Both the position numbers and the translations under genes were made by a program. Under the pieces are notes generated by a model. The model was given only the letters and a program-made list of their open reading frames with translations, was not told the origin of the DNA and did no database searches. Positions 43,479-53,533 of a stretch of 64,000 nt of DNA are shown here, piece by piece (position 1 is the stretch's first letter; each line of letters begins with the position of its first letter). The DNA is from Arthrobacter sp. AQ5-06 (GTDB lineage: Bacteria > Actinomycetota > Actinomycetes > Actinomycetales > Micrococcaceae): positions 186,001 to 250,000 of the forward strand of contig NZ_QMKP01000004.1 of assembly GCF_003287955.1 (NCBI RefSeq). Reading direction: 5' to 3'.

Positions 43479-46376
43479 GTGGCGCTCACCCTCGACCCGG
43501 CGCCCGGCGGGCGCCGGCAGGCTTTCCGCGTTGCCGTGCGGATGGCCCGGCGCGATATCCGCCGCCACAAAGGGCGTTCCCTCCTGATCATTTTGCTGAT
43601 CATGCTCCCCGTGGCCGGAATGGCAGGGGCGGCCACCCTGATCCAGAGCACCCAGGAGACCGCAGCCGAACGCGTGCAGTACCAGCTCGGCACCACCCAG
43701 GCGCGGTTCCGGCCCATGCCCATGGCCAACGGGGTCATGGTCCAGGACCCTGTCGAGGAGATGCAGATAACCACGAGCGAGTGGGACAGCAACCCTGACT
43801 TCACGCCGAGTGATCCACAGGATGCAATTCCGGCGGGCTACGACGTGCTCACAGAATCCACCGTTGACCTCACCGCCGAGTCGGGTGCGGCTGACGTACG
43901 GGTGATGGGCCGCGCGGTGGACGCGCTGGCCCCGGCATTCGAAGGAAAATACACCCTGCTGGACGGCAGGGCACCCGGGACTGATGCCGAGATGCTCGTG
44001 TCGCCGGGGCTGATGGAGCGGTTCGGGCTGGCACTGGGGGAGGAACTGGCGACGTCGGCCGGGACGTTTGTTGCGGTCGGAACGCTCCGCGACGCGGGCT
44101 ATTCGGACAGCAACTCCATCGTCTACCTCAAGCCCGGCCAGGGCAGCGTGGACGCCCCGGCACCGCCAGCCTCAACCAGTCCGGTGCCACCCGAGCAGGC
44201 GATCAAGTCCACCATGTATTACCTGGTGGGTTCCGAGCCGGTGACCTGGAGCCAGATCCGGGAGGCCAACGCCGTAGGTGTCACCGTGCTGTCCAGGTCC
44301 GTGGTGCTGAACCCGCCGCCTCAAGAGGAGCGAGGGACGGACGGCGCAGGGACCTCGTCCAGCGCGTCGGTGCCGCTCACCGACTATGCGGCCGGGGCGC
44401 TCCTGGGTGCCCTGGCGCTGCTGGAGGTGGGGCTGCTGGCGGGAGCTGCATTCGCCGTGGGCGCTAAGGGTCAGGTCCGGGAGCTGGCCCTGCTCGCCGC
44501 GACGGGGGCCGAAAGCCCCACCATCCGCTCGGTGGTGATGGCGGCTGGCCTGTGGCTCGGCGGCCTTGGCGTAGCGGCCGGCGCTGCTGTGGGACTGGCC
44601 GCAGCCGCCGGGGTGGTGTTCGTTGCGCGCCTTAACGGGTCGGTCCGTTTCCCGGGCTTCCATCCGGACGCTTTGTTGACGGTCCTGGTGATGATTATGG
44701 GCTTTGTGGCGTGCCTGCTTGCTGCCTTGGCCCCGGCGCGGCAGGTGGCGCGCCAGGCTGTTTTGGGCGCGCTCAAATCGGGGCGGGCGCCGGCGTCGGC
44801 CGGCAAGACGTCCACGGTGGTGGGTGCTGTCCTGCTGGGCGTCGCCGCCGTGTCACTTGCCGGCGGCACGTGGTTTGCCGTCAGCAGCGAAGACCCGGAC
44901 GTGTTCAGCTCAAGGACGCCGGTGATTGTATGGTTCCTGCTGGGCGGCGCGGTACTTGGCGTTACGTCCCTGGTTCTGCTGACCGGCAAGATGGTGGCCC
45001 TCCTTGCCAAGCGTGCCGGACGCCTTCCCCTGGCTGCGCGCATGGCCGCCCGGGACGCTTCCCGCAACCGCAGCCGGACTGTACCCGCTGTTGCCGCCGT
45101 CCTTGCCGCTGCCACCCTGGCCAGTGCCGGCATGGTGCTGGCCGCCAGCCAGCAGGCGAACGAGCAGCAAAACCACTACTGGTCCGCGTTGAAGAACCAG
45201 GCAGTACTGCCGTTGTCCGTGTGGCAGCCTCCACTGGCTGACGGCACAATGCCGGACCCGGCGCGGATCGACCCCGCTGCCGTGGTCTCCACATTGGATG
45301 GGGCGGTGGACACCGTCGAATGGACCAGCGTGCTGCGCACAGCCGCCATCCGGAACTGCGATATGCGGCCCGAACTGGCCGACGCGTCGCCCGCGCAGAC
45401 GCCGACGACGAGCTGCCTCCAATACTCGGTGGCCACACCCGAAGGCAACGCATGCCCTGTGACGGCCGGCCAGCGCGTCCTGGATCCGGAGGACTGGCGC
45501 TGCCGGGGAGCGATGCGTCCGTACGAGACGCAGGGAAGTGTTAACTCCATCATCGTTGGAACTGCCGATGACGTGGAAAGGCTGTTCGGAAAGGCGCCCA
45601 CGGCGGAAGCGCGCGACGTGCTGGCGGCCGGTGGAATGGTGGTGACCAACCCTGTGTTCGTTCGCGACGGGCACGCGTCCCTGGTGGCGAAGGACATGCG
45701 GAAGCCCGCGCCCGGCGATCCCGCTACGGGTGTCTTCCAGGGCTACATGGAGACGCGGCGGACGGAAGTGGCCGCGGCCGTGCTGGAGCCCGAAGTGAAG
45801 GTGCAGTACTACGGCGTAGTGTCCCCGGAGGCTGCGGTGGCGGCCGGAATGCGCGTGGATGACAGCGAACTGCTGATCCAGTTCAGCGCCTACCCCGATG
45901 CCGTCCAGATGGACAAAATGTCCGAAGCGCTCGCCAGCATCTACAAGGACCGCTTCGGGACCCCGTATGTGGAGCGCGGAGCGGAGCAGGACGCCTCGCT
46001 GATCCTCTGGTCCATCGTGGGCCTGGGTGCCCTCATCACGCTCAGCGCGGCCGGGATCACCACGGGACTGTCCATGGCGGACTCGCGGAAAGACCACGTG
46101 ACGCTTGCCGGGGTGGGCGCGGCCCCGCGCTTGCGGAAGGCGCTCGCAGGTTCGCAGGCACTGATGACGGCGGGTCTCGGAACTGTGTTGGGAAGTGCTG
46201 CCGGTATAGTGCCCGCCGTGCTGCTGGTGACGGCTACCGGGATGGCGCGGACCGCCGTCGTGCCCTGGCTCCAGCTCGTGGCGCTGCTGATCGCGGTGCC
46301 GCTCACCGGAGCGGCCCTGGCCTGGCTGTTTACCCGGGCGCGGCTTCCGGTGTCCCGCCGGGAGGTGGGGACCTGA
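43479..46376 (+). CDS. FtsX-like permease, large fused form
   Basis: This 965-aa protein starts with GTG one base after the ATPase stop. It has an N-terminal membrane helix ([20 protein letters not shown]) and large extracytoplasmic regions. Two FtsX core units of three helices lie near residues 300-440 and at the C-terminus, with an extra pair in between. The double-FtsX layout suggests that one polypeptide supplies both permease halves. Two Cys pairs in the external region (near CDMRPEL and CRGAMRP) may form disulfides. Its likely job is export or mechanotransmission of a peptide, lipid or drug. Confidence 0.88.
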   Translation: MALTLDPAPGGRRQAFRVAVRMARRDIRRHKGRSLLIILLIMLPVAGMAGAATLIQSTQETAAERVQYQLGTTQARFRPMPMANGVMVQDPVEEMQITTSEWDSNPDFTPSDPQDAIPAGYDVLTESTVDLTAESGAADVRVMGRAVDALAPAFEGKYTLLDGRAPGTDAEMLVSPGLMERFGLALGEELATSAGTFVAVGTLRDAGYSDSNSIVYLKPGQGSVDAPAPPASTSPVPPEQAIKSTMYYLVGSEPVTWSQIREANAVGVTVLSRSVVLNPPPQEERGTDGAGTSSSASVPLTDYAAGALLGALALLEVGLLAGAAFAVGAKGQVRELALLAATGAESPTIRSVVMAAGLWLGGLGVAAGAAVGLAAAAGVVFVARLNGSVRFPGFHPDALLTVLVMIMGFVACLLAALAPARQVARQAVLGALKSGRAPASAGKTSTVVGAVLLGVAAVSLAGGTWFAVSSEDPDVFSSRTPVIVWFLLGGAVLGVTSLVLLTGKMVALLAKRAGRLPLAARMAARDASRNRSRTVPAVAAVLAAATLASAGMVLAASQQANEQQNHYWSALKNQAVLPLSVWQPPLADGTMPDPARIDPAAVVSTLDGAVDTVEWTSVLRTAAIRNCDMRPELADASPAQTPTTSCLQYSVATPEGNACPVTAGQRVLDPEDWRCRGAMRPYETQGSVNSIIVGTADDVERLFGKAPTAEARDVLAAGGMVVTNPVFVRDGHASLVAKDMRKPAPGDPATGVFQGYMETRRTEVAAAVLEPEVKVQYYGVVSPEAAVAAGMRVDDSELLIQFSAYPDAVQMDKMSEALASIYKDRFGTPYVERGAEQDASLILWSIVGLGALITLSAAGITTGLSMADSRKDHVTLAGVGAAPRLRKALAGSQALMTAGLGTVLGSAAGIVPAVLLVTATGMARTAVVPWLQLVALLIAVPLTGAALAWLFTRARLPVSRREVGT

Positions 46377-46515
46377 GAGGTCTGCCGCGGCAGCTGAGTG
46401 GGGGAGGGCCGGAATTAGGTCACACAGTTGGGTCTTTTTGATTGGGGCCAACAGGCCTACCGTGGGGCTCAGGACGCTGTCCGTCCCGGACGGCCGAAGT
46501 ACGGAGGGACCTCTT

Positions 46516-46800
46516 ATGACAACACATGTTGCCGATTGCAGTGTTACCCGTTGCTCGTTTAATGACCATGAAGGCTGTACGGCCCACGCCATCACGGTTG
46601 GCGGGAGCAAAGACCACGCCAGCTGCGCCACGTTCATCGACACCGGCACGCACGGCGGGCTGCCCAAGGTCCTGGCAGATGTCGGAGCATGCCAGCGCTC
46701 CGAGTGCGTCCACAACGACCACCTGATGTGCAACGCCCCGGAAGTCCACGTGGGCCCCGGCGCTGACAACGCGGACTGCCTCACTTACGCCCACGCGTAG
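46516..46800 (+). CDS. DUF1540 protein with two Cys-rich repeats
   Basis: This 94-aa protein contains two DUF1540 modules: VADCSVTRCSFNDHEGCTAH with a later Cys, and ACQRSECVHNDHLMCNAPEV with a later Cys. Each has four cysteines plus a conserved N-D-H element, a likely metal-binding site. GGAGGG lies ten bases before the ATG. It is monocistronic, with a terminator 30 bases downstream. Similar proteins are known mostly as uncharacterised small metal-binding proteins. Confidence 0.85.
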   Translation: MTTHVADCSVTRCSFNDHEGCTAHAITVGGSKDHASCATFIDTGTHGGLPKVLADVGACQRSECVHNDHLMCNAPEVHVGPGADNADCLTYAHA

Positions 46801-46828
46801 CCACGGCCCCCGCTCGGGATTAGTCACG

Positions 46829-46865
46829 AAGGCCTCCGTCCAGGAAACCCTGAACGGGGGCTTTT
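46829..46865 (+). terminator. Intrinsic terminator after the DUF1540 gene
   Basis: AAGGCCTCCGTCCAGG pairs with CCTGAACGGGGGCTTTT (46849-46865), with one mismatch, and ends in TTTT on the plus strand. Confidence 0.75.
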
Positions 46866-47001
46866 GTGCGCTCGGCGCCTCCCGCCCGCCGTTCACCGCA
46901 ATGACACGCGGCGCGGGCACAATGCCGCCCCCTTGTTGGTGCGGGCGTTGGTAGGGTGCCCTTGAGCAACTCACAGAAGCACCAAATCTCAAGGAGGAGA
47001 C

Positions 47002-49305
47002 ATGGCCAGCAGACCTGACGAACGGGTAAGTACAGCGAAAGGAAGCGGCTCATTGACCGCCGATCCGAAACTTCCGCCTACGGCCGTGGATGAGGCCGTC
47101 CGCGAGGCTGAAGACAAGAACTGGACCCCGGCCAAGATCGCCCTGTGGGCAGCCATCGCACTGCTCGGTGGCGTCGCCTGGTTCATGCTGGCCATCGTCC
47201 GGGGCGAAACCGTCAACGCGATCTGGTTCGTTTTTGCCTCCGTCTGCACCTACCTGATCGGTTACCGCTTCTACTCCAAGGTGATCGAACGCCTCATCAC
47301 CAACCCGGATGACCGCCGCGCCACGCCGGCGGAATACAAGGCTGACGGCAAGGACTACGTCCGCACGGACCGCAACGTGCTGTTCGGCCACCATTTCGCC
47401 GCCATCGCCGGCGCCGGCCCGCTGGTCGGGCCGATCATCGCGGCCCAGATGGGATACCTCCCCGGCACTATCTGGATCATCATCGGCGTTGTGCTCGCAG
47501 GCGCCGTCCAGGACTACCTGGTGATGTTCTTCTCCATGCGCCGCGGCGGCCGTTCCCTGGGGCAGATGGCCCGCGAAGAACTGGGCATCATCGGCGGTAC
47601 CGCAGCACTGATCGCCACGCTGCTGATCATGGTGATCATCGTGGCGATCCTCGCGCTCGTCGTCGTCAACGCCCTGGGTGAAAGCCCGTGGGGCGTGTTC
47701 TCGGTGGGCATGACCATCCCGATTGCGCTGTTCATGGGCGTCTACCTGCGCTACATCCGGCCCGGCAAAATCATGGAAGTCTCCCTGATCGGCTTTGTGC
47801 TCCTGATGGCCGCCATCATCGGCGGCGGCCTGGTGGCGGACACCGAATGGGGCTCCGCGTTCTTCACCCTGGACAAGGTGACCATTGCCTGGGGCCTCAT
47901 TGTCTATGGCTTCATCGCCGCTATCCTTCCGGTCTGGCTGCTCCTGGCGCCCCGCGACTATCTCTCCACGTTTATGAAGATCGGCGTGATCGTGATGCTC
48001 GCGCTGGCCATCATCGTGGTCCGCCCTGAGATCACCGTCCCGGCCTTCAGCGAGTTCGCCAGTAGGGACAACGGACCGGTCTTCCCCGGTACCTTGTTCC
48101 CGTTCCTGTTTGTCACCATTGCCTGCGGGGCGCTATCCGGCTTCCACGCCCTGATCTCCTCGGGCACCACCCCGAAACTGATCGAGAAGGAACGCCAGAC
48201 CCGCTTCATCGGGTACGGCGGCATGCTGATGGAGTCGTTTGTGGCCATCATGGCGCTGGTCGCGGCCATCTCCATTGACCGCGGGCTGTACTTCGCGATG
48301 AACGCCCCGGCGGCCCTGACCGGCGGCACGGTGGAAACAGCGGCGGCCTGGGTCAACAGCCTTGGCCTCGCCGGAGTCAACGTCAACCCGGCCATGCTCG
48401 CGGAGACGGCAGCCAACGTCGGGGAGCAAAGCATTGTGTCCCGGACCGGCGGCGCGCCCACGCTCGCCGTCGGCCTCGCCCACATCATGCAGCAGTTCAT
48501 CGGCGGCACCGCCCTGATGGCGTTCTGGTACCACTTCGCCATCATGTTCGAGGCGCTGTTTATCCTCACCGCAGTTGACGCCGGCACCCGCGTTGCGCGC
48601 TTTATGCTGCAGGACTCCATTGGCAACTTCGTCCCGAAGTTCAAGGAAGCCTCGTGGCGGCCGGGAGCCTGGCTGTGCACAGCCGTTATGGTGGGCGCCT
48701 GGGGTGCCGTGCTGCTCATGGGCGTCACTGATCCGCTGGGCGGCATCAACACGCTGTTCCCGCTCTTCGGTATCGCCAACCAGCTGCTGGCCGCGATCGC
48801 GCTGTCAGTGTGCCTTGCCATCGTCGCCAAGCGGGGGACTTTCAAGTACCTCTGGATCGTTGCGGTGCCGCTGGCCTTCGCGGCGGTGGTGACCATCACC
48901 GCTAGTTACCAGAAGATCTTCTCCTCAACGCCCGCCGTCGGCTACTTCGCCAACAATGCAGCCTTCAGCAAGGCACTCGCGGACGGCAAGACGGAGTTCG
49001 GCTCAGCCAAGAGCGTTGCCGCCATGGAAGCCGTGGTGCGCAACACCGCGATCCAGGGCTGGCTGTCCGTCATCTTTGTGGTGCTGAGCATCATCGTCAT
49101 CGCCATGGCACTCGTGGCCACCATCAAGGCCTTCCGCAACCATTCCGCGGGGATGCCAAACATTGACAACGAGGATGAGGCCCGCCCGTCGAAGGTCTTC
49201 GCGCCCGCCAGCCTGATCCCCACGCCCGCGGAACGTGAGCTGCTGGCCGAGTGGAACAAGCTGCCAGCCGAGCTGCGGTTCGAAAGGGCAGGGCACCACA
49301 AATGA
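47002..49305 (+). CDS. cstA: Carbon starvation protein CstA, pyruvate/peptide transporter
   Basis: This 767-aa protein has about 17 membrane segments and CstA motifs: GHHFAAIAGAGPLVGPIIAA near residue 130, LVMFFSMRRGGRSLGQMARE, and CGALSGFHALISSGTTPKLI. CstA-family proteins take up pyruvate or peptides when preferred carbon runs out. AAGGAGGAGAC lies before the ATG. The ybdD-like gene overlaps its stop by four bases, the usual cstA-ybdD pair. Its expression may be linked to carbon supply, but I found no clear CRP site. Confidence 0.95.
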   Translation: MASRPDERVSTAKGSGSLTADPKLPPTAVDEAVREAEDKNWTPAKIALWAAIALLGGVAWFMLAIVRGETVNAIWFVFASVCTYLIGYRFYSKVIERLITNPDDRRATPAEYKADGKDYVRTDRNVLFGHHFAAIAGAGPLVGPIIAAQMGYLPGTIWIIIGVVLAGAVQDYLVMFFSMRRGGRSLGQMAREELGIIGGTAALIATLLIMVIIVAILALVVVNALGESPWGVFSVGMTIPIALFMGVYLRYIRPGKIMEVSLIGFVLLMAAIIGGGLVADTEWGSAFFTLDKVTIAWGLIVYGFIAAILPVWLLLAPRDYLSTFMKIGVIVMLALAIIVVRPEITVPAFSEFASRDNGPVFPGTLFPFLFVTIACGALSGFHALISSGTTPKLIEKERQTRFIGYGGMLMESFVAIMALVAAISIDRGLYFAMNAPAALTGGTVETAAAWVNSLGLAGVNVNPAMLAETAANVGEQSIVSRTGGAPTLAVGLAHIMQQFIGGTALMAFWYHFAIMFEALFILTAVDAGTRVARFMLQDSIGNFVPKFKEASWRPGAWLCTAVMVGAWGAVLLMGVTDPLGGINTLFPLFGIANQLLAAIALSVCLAIVAKRGTFKYLWIVAVPLAFAAVVTITASYQKIFSSTPAVGYFANNAAFSKALADGKTEFGSAKSVAAMEAVVRNTAIQGWLSVIFVVLSIIVIAMALVATIKAFRNHSAGMPNIDNEDEARPSKVFAPASLIPTPAERELLAEWNKLPAELRFERAGHHK

Positions 49306-49505
49306 GCCCCGGTCTGGCTGCGGTCGCAACAGGGTTCCGGGGTTTCGCCCGGTACCTCGGCGGCGTGCTCGGTGCTGATGCGTACGCCAAGTACCTGGAG
49401 CACCACCACGCGGCCGGACACGGGGAGCCCCCTCTGACGGAACGCGAGTTCTGGCGGGACAGGACGGACCGTCAGGACTCCAACCCGCAGGGCCGGTGCT
49501 GCTGA
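49302..49505 (+). CDS. ybdD: YbdD/YjiX family small protein
   Basis: This 67-aa protein has the DUF466 pattern (GADAYAKYLEHHHAAGHGEP, then PPLTEREFWRDRTDRQ). Its start overlaps the cstA stop as ATGA. In E. coli this family is required for, or modulates, CstA and BtsT transport. It ends with two cysteines (GRCC). Confidence 0.92.
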   Translation: MSPGLAAVATGFRGFARYLGGVLGADAYAKYLEHHHAAGHGEPPLTEREFWRDRTDRQDSNPQGRCC

Positions 49506-49587
49506 CGCTGACGGCCGGCCAGCCCTCATCGGCGGGCCGGCTTCATCGACTGGGCTGTGCGTCCTCCGCTCGTGAGAGTATGAACGC

Positions 49588-50265
49588 ATGAGCGATCCGA
49601 CAGACACTCAGCCTGATGATGTCCCCGTTGAGGGCAGGACCCTCGACAACGGCGAACCGGCCATGCCGGCTGCGGCCGGCCCGGCTGGAGCCGGCGCCGG
49701 CCCCGGTGCTGCTGGCCCGGTCACTACCGGCCCGGCGGCCGGCGGCAAGACCAAAGGCAGCAACCTCCAGGACCTTGTGGACGAGCCTGCGAAAGTGATG
49801 CGGATCGGCACCATGATCCGGCAGCTCCTGGCGGAGGTTAAGTCAGCTCCGCTGGACGACGCCGCGCGCGAACGCCTCGCCGAGATCCACGAGCGTTCCA
49901 TCAAGGAGCTGGAGGACGGGCTGGCCCCGGAGCTCGTTGAAGAACTGGAACGGATCAGCCTGCCCTTCCCGGATAACGCCACACCGTCCGACGCCGAGCT
50001 TCGGATCGCCCAGGCACAGCTGGTGGGGTGGCTGGAAGGCCTCTTCCACGGCATTCAGACGGCTGTCGCCGCCCAGCACGCGGCACGGGAGCACGCCGCT
50101 GCGCAGATGCACCTGAGGCAGCTTCCGCCTGGCACGATGATCGCCCCCGGGGTGGTTATCGGGGAGAACGGCGAGCCGCAGAGAGCCACCGCCGGCCAGC
50201 GTTCCGGTCCGATACCCTCCGGCCAGCCGGAGGACCCGGACCACGGCCCCGGCCAGTACCTCTAG
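49588..50265 (+). CDS. bpa: Bacterial proteasome activator
   Basis: This 225-aa protein matches actinobacterial Bpa/PafE. It has LVDEPAKVMRIGTMIRQLLA near residue 63, then IHERSIKELEDGLAPELVEE, and SDAELRIAQAQLVGWLEGLF near 135. The C-terminus is GQYL, the signal that docks into the 20S proteasome and opens its gate. The N-terminus is Gly/Pro/Ala-rich and probably disordered. No ribosome site is seen and GAGTAT ends six bases before the ATG, hinting at a leaderless mRNA. Bpa forms an ATP-independent ring that feeds unfolded proteins to the proteasome. The proteasome genes are not in the window. Confidence 0.95.
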   Translation: MSDPTDTQPDDVPVEGRTLDNGEPAMPAAAGPAGAGAGPGAAGPVTTGPAAGGKTKGSNLQDLVDEPAKVMRIGTMIRQLLAEVKSAPLDDAARERLAEIHERSIKELEDGLAPELVEELERISLPFPDNATPSDAELRIAQAQLVGWLEGLFHGIQTAVAAQHAAREHAAAQMHLRQLPPGTMIAPGVVIGENGEPQRATAGQRSGPIPSGQPEDPDHGPGQYL

Positions 50266-50273
50266 GTTCCTGC

Positions 50274-50753
50274 GTGGGATTCTTTACTGCCGCCCGCCAA
50301 GGGCGCAAGGACGATGCTGAGCTCGGCAAGGGCCTCTGGCGCCGCGCCCACGATCGTTTCCACCGGGGCCTGGACCGCTATCACCAAGTCCTCGAAGGCG
50401 TCGAAGACGAGCAGCTTTACGCCGAACTGGTGGAAGTAGCCAACGAGCTGGCAGGACTCCTGGAACGTGTCCGTGCTGTCTGCGTCGAAGCCCAGCGACG
50501 CTCGCCCAGCGAGGGCCTGGACATTCCTGGGGACTTGGCCGGTGTGCACCGGTCGCTGTCGAAGGCGGGCAATTCGCTGGCCACCACTGCCGAGGCGGCC
50601 GCCATGCTGCGGCTCGCCGTCGGGCCTGTCCCGGTGGGGGCGGCTTCGGTGCGCCGCCGCGCGGAATCAGTGTTTGAGCAGGTGGCCGACGCCGAACGCC
50701 GGCTCGCCGAGGATGCTGCCGCCGGCGGCCAGCCGGAAAGCCGTTCCGGCTAA
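50274..50753 (+). CDS. Hypothetical helical protein coupled to bpa
   Basis: This 159-aa protein starts with GTG eight bases after the bpa stop, so it is probably translated from the same mRNA. It is almost all helical, with heptad-like runs (ELVEVANELAGLLERVRAVC and RRRAESVFEQVADAERRLAE). The N-terminus GFFTAARQGRKDDAELGKG is charged. No domain is recognised. The tight link to bpa suggests a role with proteasome-bound substrates, which is an inference from position only. Confidence 0.7.
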   Translation: MGFFTAARQGRKDDAELGKGLWRRAHDRFHRGLDRYHQVLEGVEDEQLYAELVEVANELAGLLERVRAVCVEAQRRSPSEGLDIPGDLAGVHRSLSKAGNSLATTAEAAAMLRLAVGPVPVGAASVRRRAESVFEQVADAERRLAEDAAAGGQPESRSG

Positions 50754-50756
50754 ACG

Positions 50757-50942
50757 TCAGGCGGCGATCCGGGCCTGCCCGACGGCAACAGCGTCGATGA
50801 CGGCCCACGATTCATCTCCGACGCAGTTCCGGCTGGCGAAGCGCTCGGCGTCCTTCAGGGAATCGAAGATTTCACTGCTGATCCGGCCGCAATCGGCGTC
50901 GAAGTACGTGACGTGAAATTCCTGTGCGAGTTGGTTTTCCAT
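50757..50942 (-). CDS. Small hypothetical protein
   Basis: This 61-aa protein starts MENQLAQEFHVTYFDADCGR and has a plausible compact alpha-beta pattern (SLKDAERFASRNCVGDESWA). It converges with the preceding gene, leaving three bases between them. GTTATTG-rich sequence precedes it but no clear ribosome site does. Similar short proteins with the WAVID element are common in Arthrobacter, but their role is unknown to me. Confidence 0.55.
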   Translation of the reverse strand: MENQLAQEFHVTYFDADCGRISSEIFDSLKDAERFASRNCVGDESWAVIDAVAVGQARIAA

Positions 50943-50981
50943 AAATCCAGTCTGCAACCGGGGTCTGACAATAACCGTTCA

Positions 50982-51962
50982 TCAGTCCCGCGTGTTGCCC
51001 AGGCGGAGCACCCGCTCCTGCGCGAGCATGGCTGAACGCTTGGCCTTGTCTGCTGCCCGCGCCGCCTGCTTGGCCTCGGCTGCCGCCGTGCCCAGGCTTT
51101 TCCTGGCACGTACCAGCTGCTCCTCCGCGGCTTTGAGCCGGTCGCGGAGCTCAGGTGTTTCGCGGGTCAGGTGCGCGACTTCAGTCTCCGTGTCCTCCAG
51201 CTGCCTTTGCCGGTCCGCGGCCAGCCGGGCGGACTCCTCCTCGGCTGCCTTGGCCGCGGCCAAGGCAGCGTTGGCTTTCTCCAGAGCCGAGGGGGACGCC
51301 GGCCGGGGAGTCTCCCGGACGGCCTTGAGCCGCGGCTGGTCCGCGGGTTTGCGGGTGCCGCGTTCCGCCGTCGTCCGTTCTTCCTGCCTTGGTGCGGCGG
51401 CCGGCGGCTGTTTGGGAGTGAGTTGGGGTGTGGCGCGCGGCGCCGGCACCGCGCCGGGAACAGCCACTGCCCCATCGAGATCAACCGTGTCCACGCCGTC
51501 GGCGGACAGTGCCTGGAGCAGCAGCCCGCTTTGGACAGCGGCGGTGGCACTTTCGTCGGCGGTCATCGCCTGCAGGGTCCGCTCAACGTCGGCCGCGATC
51601 GTTGCGCTGATGGTGCGCCCCCGGCGTTCGGCAACGGAGCGGGCGGTGTCGACGGCGGTCCCCAGCAGGGTGCGGCGCTCCCGCGCCAATTCCCGGAGGG
51701 CGGCGGCGTCGAAGGATGCCTGGGCAGACCGCATCCGCTGGCCGAGCTCGGCAAGCTGCGCGAGCACTCCCGGCTCATGGATGGCCAGCATGTTGACGGC
51801 CCAGGCCGCCACTGACGGTTTTGGCAGCGACTTGACGGCGGCATGCAGTTCTTTCCCGGAACCGACGGCGGCTTTGGCTGCGGCCGTCCGGGCGGCCACA
51901 AAATCGTCGAAGGGCAGGGCGTACAGTTCGAACGCGATAGCCGCCAGCGCCTTGTCATCCAT
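50982..51962 (-). CDS. Hypothetical protein with C-terminal coiled coil
   Basis: This 326-aa protein starts MDDKALAAIAFELYALPFDD and has a globular helical first half (LHAAVKSLPKPSVAAWAVNM). A Pro/Ala-rich linker near residues 170-230 precedes a long coiled coil (DRQRQLEDTETEVAHLTRET, then EQLVRARKSL). The KPSVAAWAVNML element recurs in an actinobacterial family of unknown function. I chose the ATG at 51962; one four codons upstream is also possible. It is divergent from the lipoprotein gene. It could be a structural or nucleoid-associated protein. Confidence 0.7.
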   Translation of the reverse strand: MDDKALAAIAFELYALPFDDFVAARTAAAKAAVGSGKELHAAVKSLPKPSVAAWAVNMLAIHEPGVLAQLAELGQRMRSAQASFDAAALRELARERRTLLGTAVDTARSVAERRGRTISATIAADVERTLQAMTADESATAAVQSGLLLQALSADGVDTVDLDGAVAVPGAVPAPRATPQLTPKQPPAAAPRQEERTTAERGTRKPADQPRLKAVRETPRPASPSALEKANAALAAAKAAEEESARLAADRQRQLEDTETEVAHLTRETPELRDRLKAAEEQLVRARKSLGTAAAEAKQAARAADKAKRSAMLAQERVLRLGNTRD

Positions 51963-52018
51963 GCACGCCATCATAGGGGGAGCGAAGGCTCCACTTCCCC
52001 ACAGCCTAGACTGGCCGC

Positions 52019-52510
52019 ATGAGAAGAGTGTGGGGGCTCATTGTCCGGCCAGCGGTTCTGATGTTGGCAGTGTGCATTCCGGCGGCGGGCTGCTCGACCG
52101 CCTGTCCAGCCATCGGTTGGGTCAACTCCATCACAGTTGAACTGGCGGGTGACGTCTCGCGTGTGGATACCGTGCGGCTGTGCGCCGATGGCGCATGTTC
52201 GGAGCTGCGACCGGAGCCTGGGACACCAGCACCGCGTATTGTCGTGACAACGCCGCTGGATGCCACGGCCCCTGTCACACCTAACGTCCAGCCGACGATG
52301 GCCCCGTTTTACGCTGAACGGGTCGACGCCGATACCTGGCGTTTCACCGTCAGTATGAGCTCCCCTGACCACGTGACCGCAAAGGCGCTGTCTTCCACAG
52401 GGGCGGTCATTGCCGAAAAGGAAGCCGACCTGGACTGGAAGCGGGTGGGCGGCTCAGCCCAATGCGGCGGGCCCGCGGAAGCGTCGCCGGTGCTGCTTAC
52501 GGTGCCCTAG
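52019..52510 (+). CDS. Putative lipoprotein
   Basis: This 163-aa protein has a signal peptide with basic start MRR, a hydrophobic core (LIVRPAVLMLAVCIPAAG) and a lipobox AAGC at residues 22-25, so it should be lipid-anchored on the outer face of the membrane. The mature part contains four further cysteines and mainly beta-type sequence. No ribosome site is visible; TAGACT ends six bases before the ATG, indicating a leaderless mRNA. The function is not recognised. Confidence 0.8.
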   Translation: MRRVWGLIVRPAVLMLAVCIPAAGCSTACPAIGWVNSITVELAGDVSRVDTVRLCADGACSELRPEPGTPAPRIVVTTPLDATAPVTPNVQPTMAPFYAERVDADTWRFTVSMSSPDHVTAKALSSTGAVIAEKEADLDWKRVGGSAQCGGPAEASPVLLTVP

Positions 52511-52565
52511 AACGAGGCGCCCAGCACGTCCTTCACGAGGTTCCGACGGGGGGTGGGCGGGTGGG

Positions 52566-53009
52566 ATGTACCGCAGCCCAGCCCGCCCCGCGAACCACTC
52601 GCACTTCATCTTCCTTGACCCACGTGCCCACAACTTCTACCCCGACTGGAACCGCGCTGCGAACGTCAACGTCGCCATCTTGCGCCGCGACGCCGGCCGC
52701 AACCCCCGTGACAAGGCATCGCAGCACTCGTCGGCGAACTCTCCATGCGCAGTGAGGAATTCCGCCCACGCTGGGAAGCACACAACGTCCGCCGCCATTA
52801 CTCAGGCACCAAATTCTTTCAACCACCCCGTTGTCGGGCTCCTTGAACTGACCTACCTGGCAATGGAACTCGAAGACGACCCCGGGCACACACTGACTGT
52901 TTATCCGGCCATTCCGGGCAACCCCTCGGATGAAGCCCTCAAGCTCCTGGCCTTGTGGGCCGCGACCGAGAACATCGTCGAATCCGCTCGAACCCGGGCC
53001 CGCGGCTAG
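52566..53009 (+). pseudogene. Remnant of an XRE/MmyB-type regulator (ligand-binding domain)
   Basis: The frame from an ATG at 52566 gives RPANHSHFIFLDPRAHNFYP and DWNRAANVNVAILRRDAGRN, then leaves the family pattern near 52715. The next frame continues as ALVGELSMRSEEFRPRWEAH and NVRRHYSGTKFF until about 52820. There the first frame resumes with HPVVGLLELTYLAMELEDDP. This is the MmyB-like C-terminal domain of XRE regulators, broken by one lost and one gained base. The N-terminal helix-turn-helix is missing. It is a dead fragment. Confidence 0.75.
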
Positions 53010-53235
53010 CAGAAGCGTGCGTTCACTTCCCGGCCGCCGGCCTGGCCCCCGTTGCGCGAGACTGAAGTCACCAGGGGTTCTGCCCGCGAACTCACTCACT
53101 CAGGGTTCCGCCCCCGGAACAACGAGGGCCTCGCTGCGCTCGGGCAGCACAAGCATTTTCTCTCAATTTTTGCGGCTGTCCTACCGTGGGCCTCGAGCGC
53201 CCGTAAGTAGATCGGCAATCGGGCGCCGTGGGTAA

Positions 53236-53382
53236 GGTTCAGCGCTGCACGGCCGCGCCGATGAGCAGGGAAGAGAGACCCGGCGGATCCGGGAGGGGGC
53301 CAACGCCAATGGATACAACCCCAGCGCCCGGGGACGAATCCGCCAGAACATCCAACAGGCCTACGCCGCCGCCCACGCCTAG
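53236..53382 (+). pseudogene. Lsr2-like C-terminal DNA-binding fragment
   Basis: A 48-codon open stretch with no start ends IREGANANGYNPSARGRIRQ then NIQQAYAAAHA. This is the C-terminal domain of Lsr2 nucleoid proteins, including the RGR hook that enters the AT-rich minor groove. The dimerisation domain is absent, so the fragment cannot act as a normal bridging protein. It lies next to the MmyB relic in a decayed spacer. Confidence 0.7.
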
Positions 53383-53533
53383 CGAGCTGCCCGGGCCAGC
53401 CTCAGCTCATTGAACCCAAACTGAGCCCGGGCTTAAGTGTGCGCTGTTAAATGTTCTGTATCCATCCGACGAGGGCTCAGCCGAGCGAATGCGCCAGGGG
53501 ATGACTGCGACAGGCTTGGATGGCCCCGGGTGG

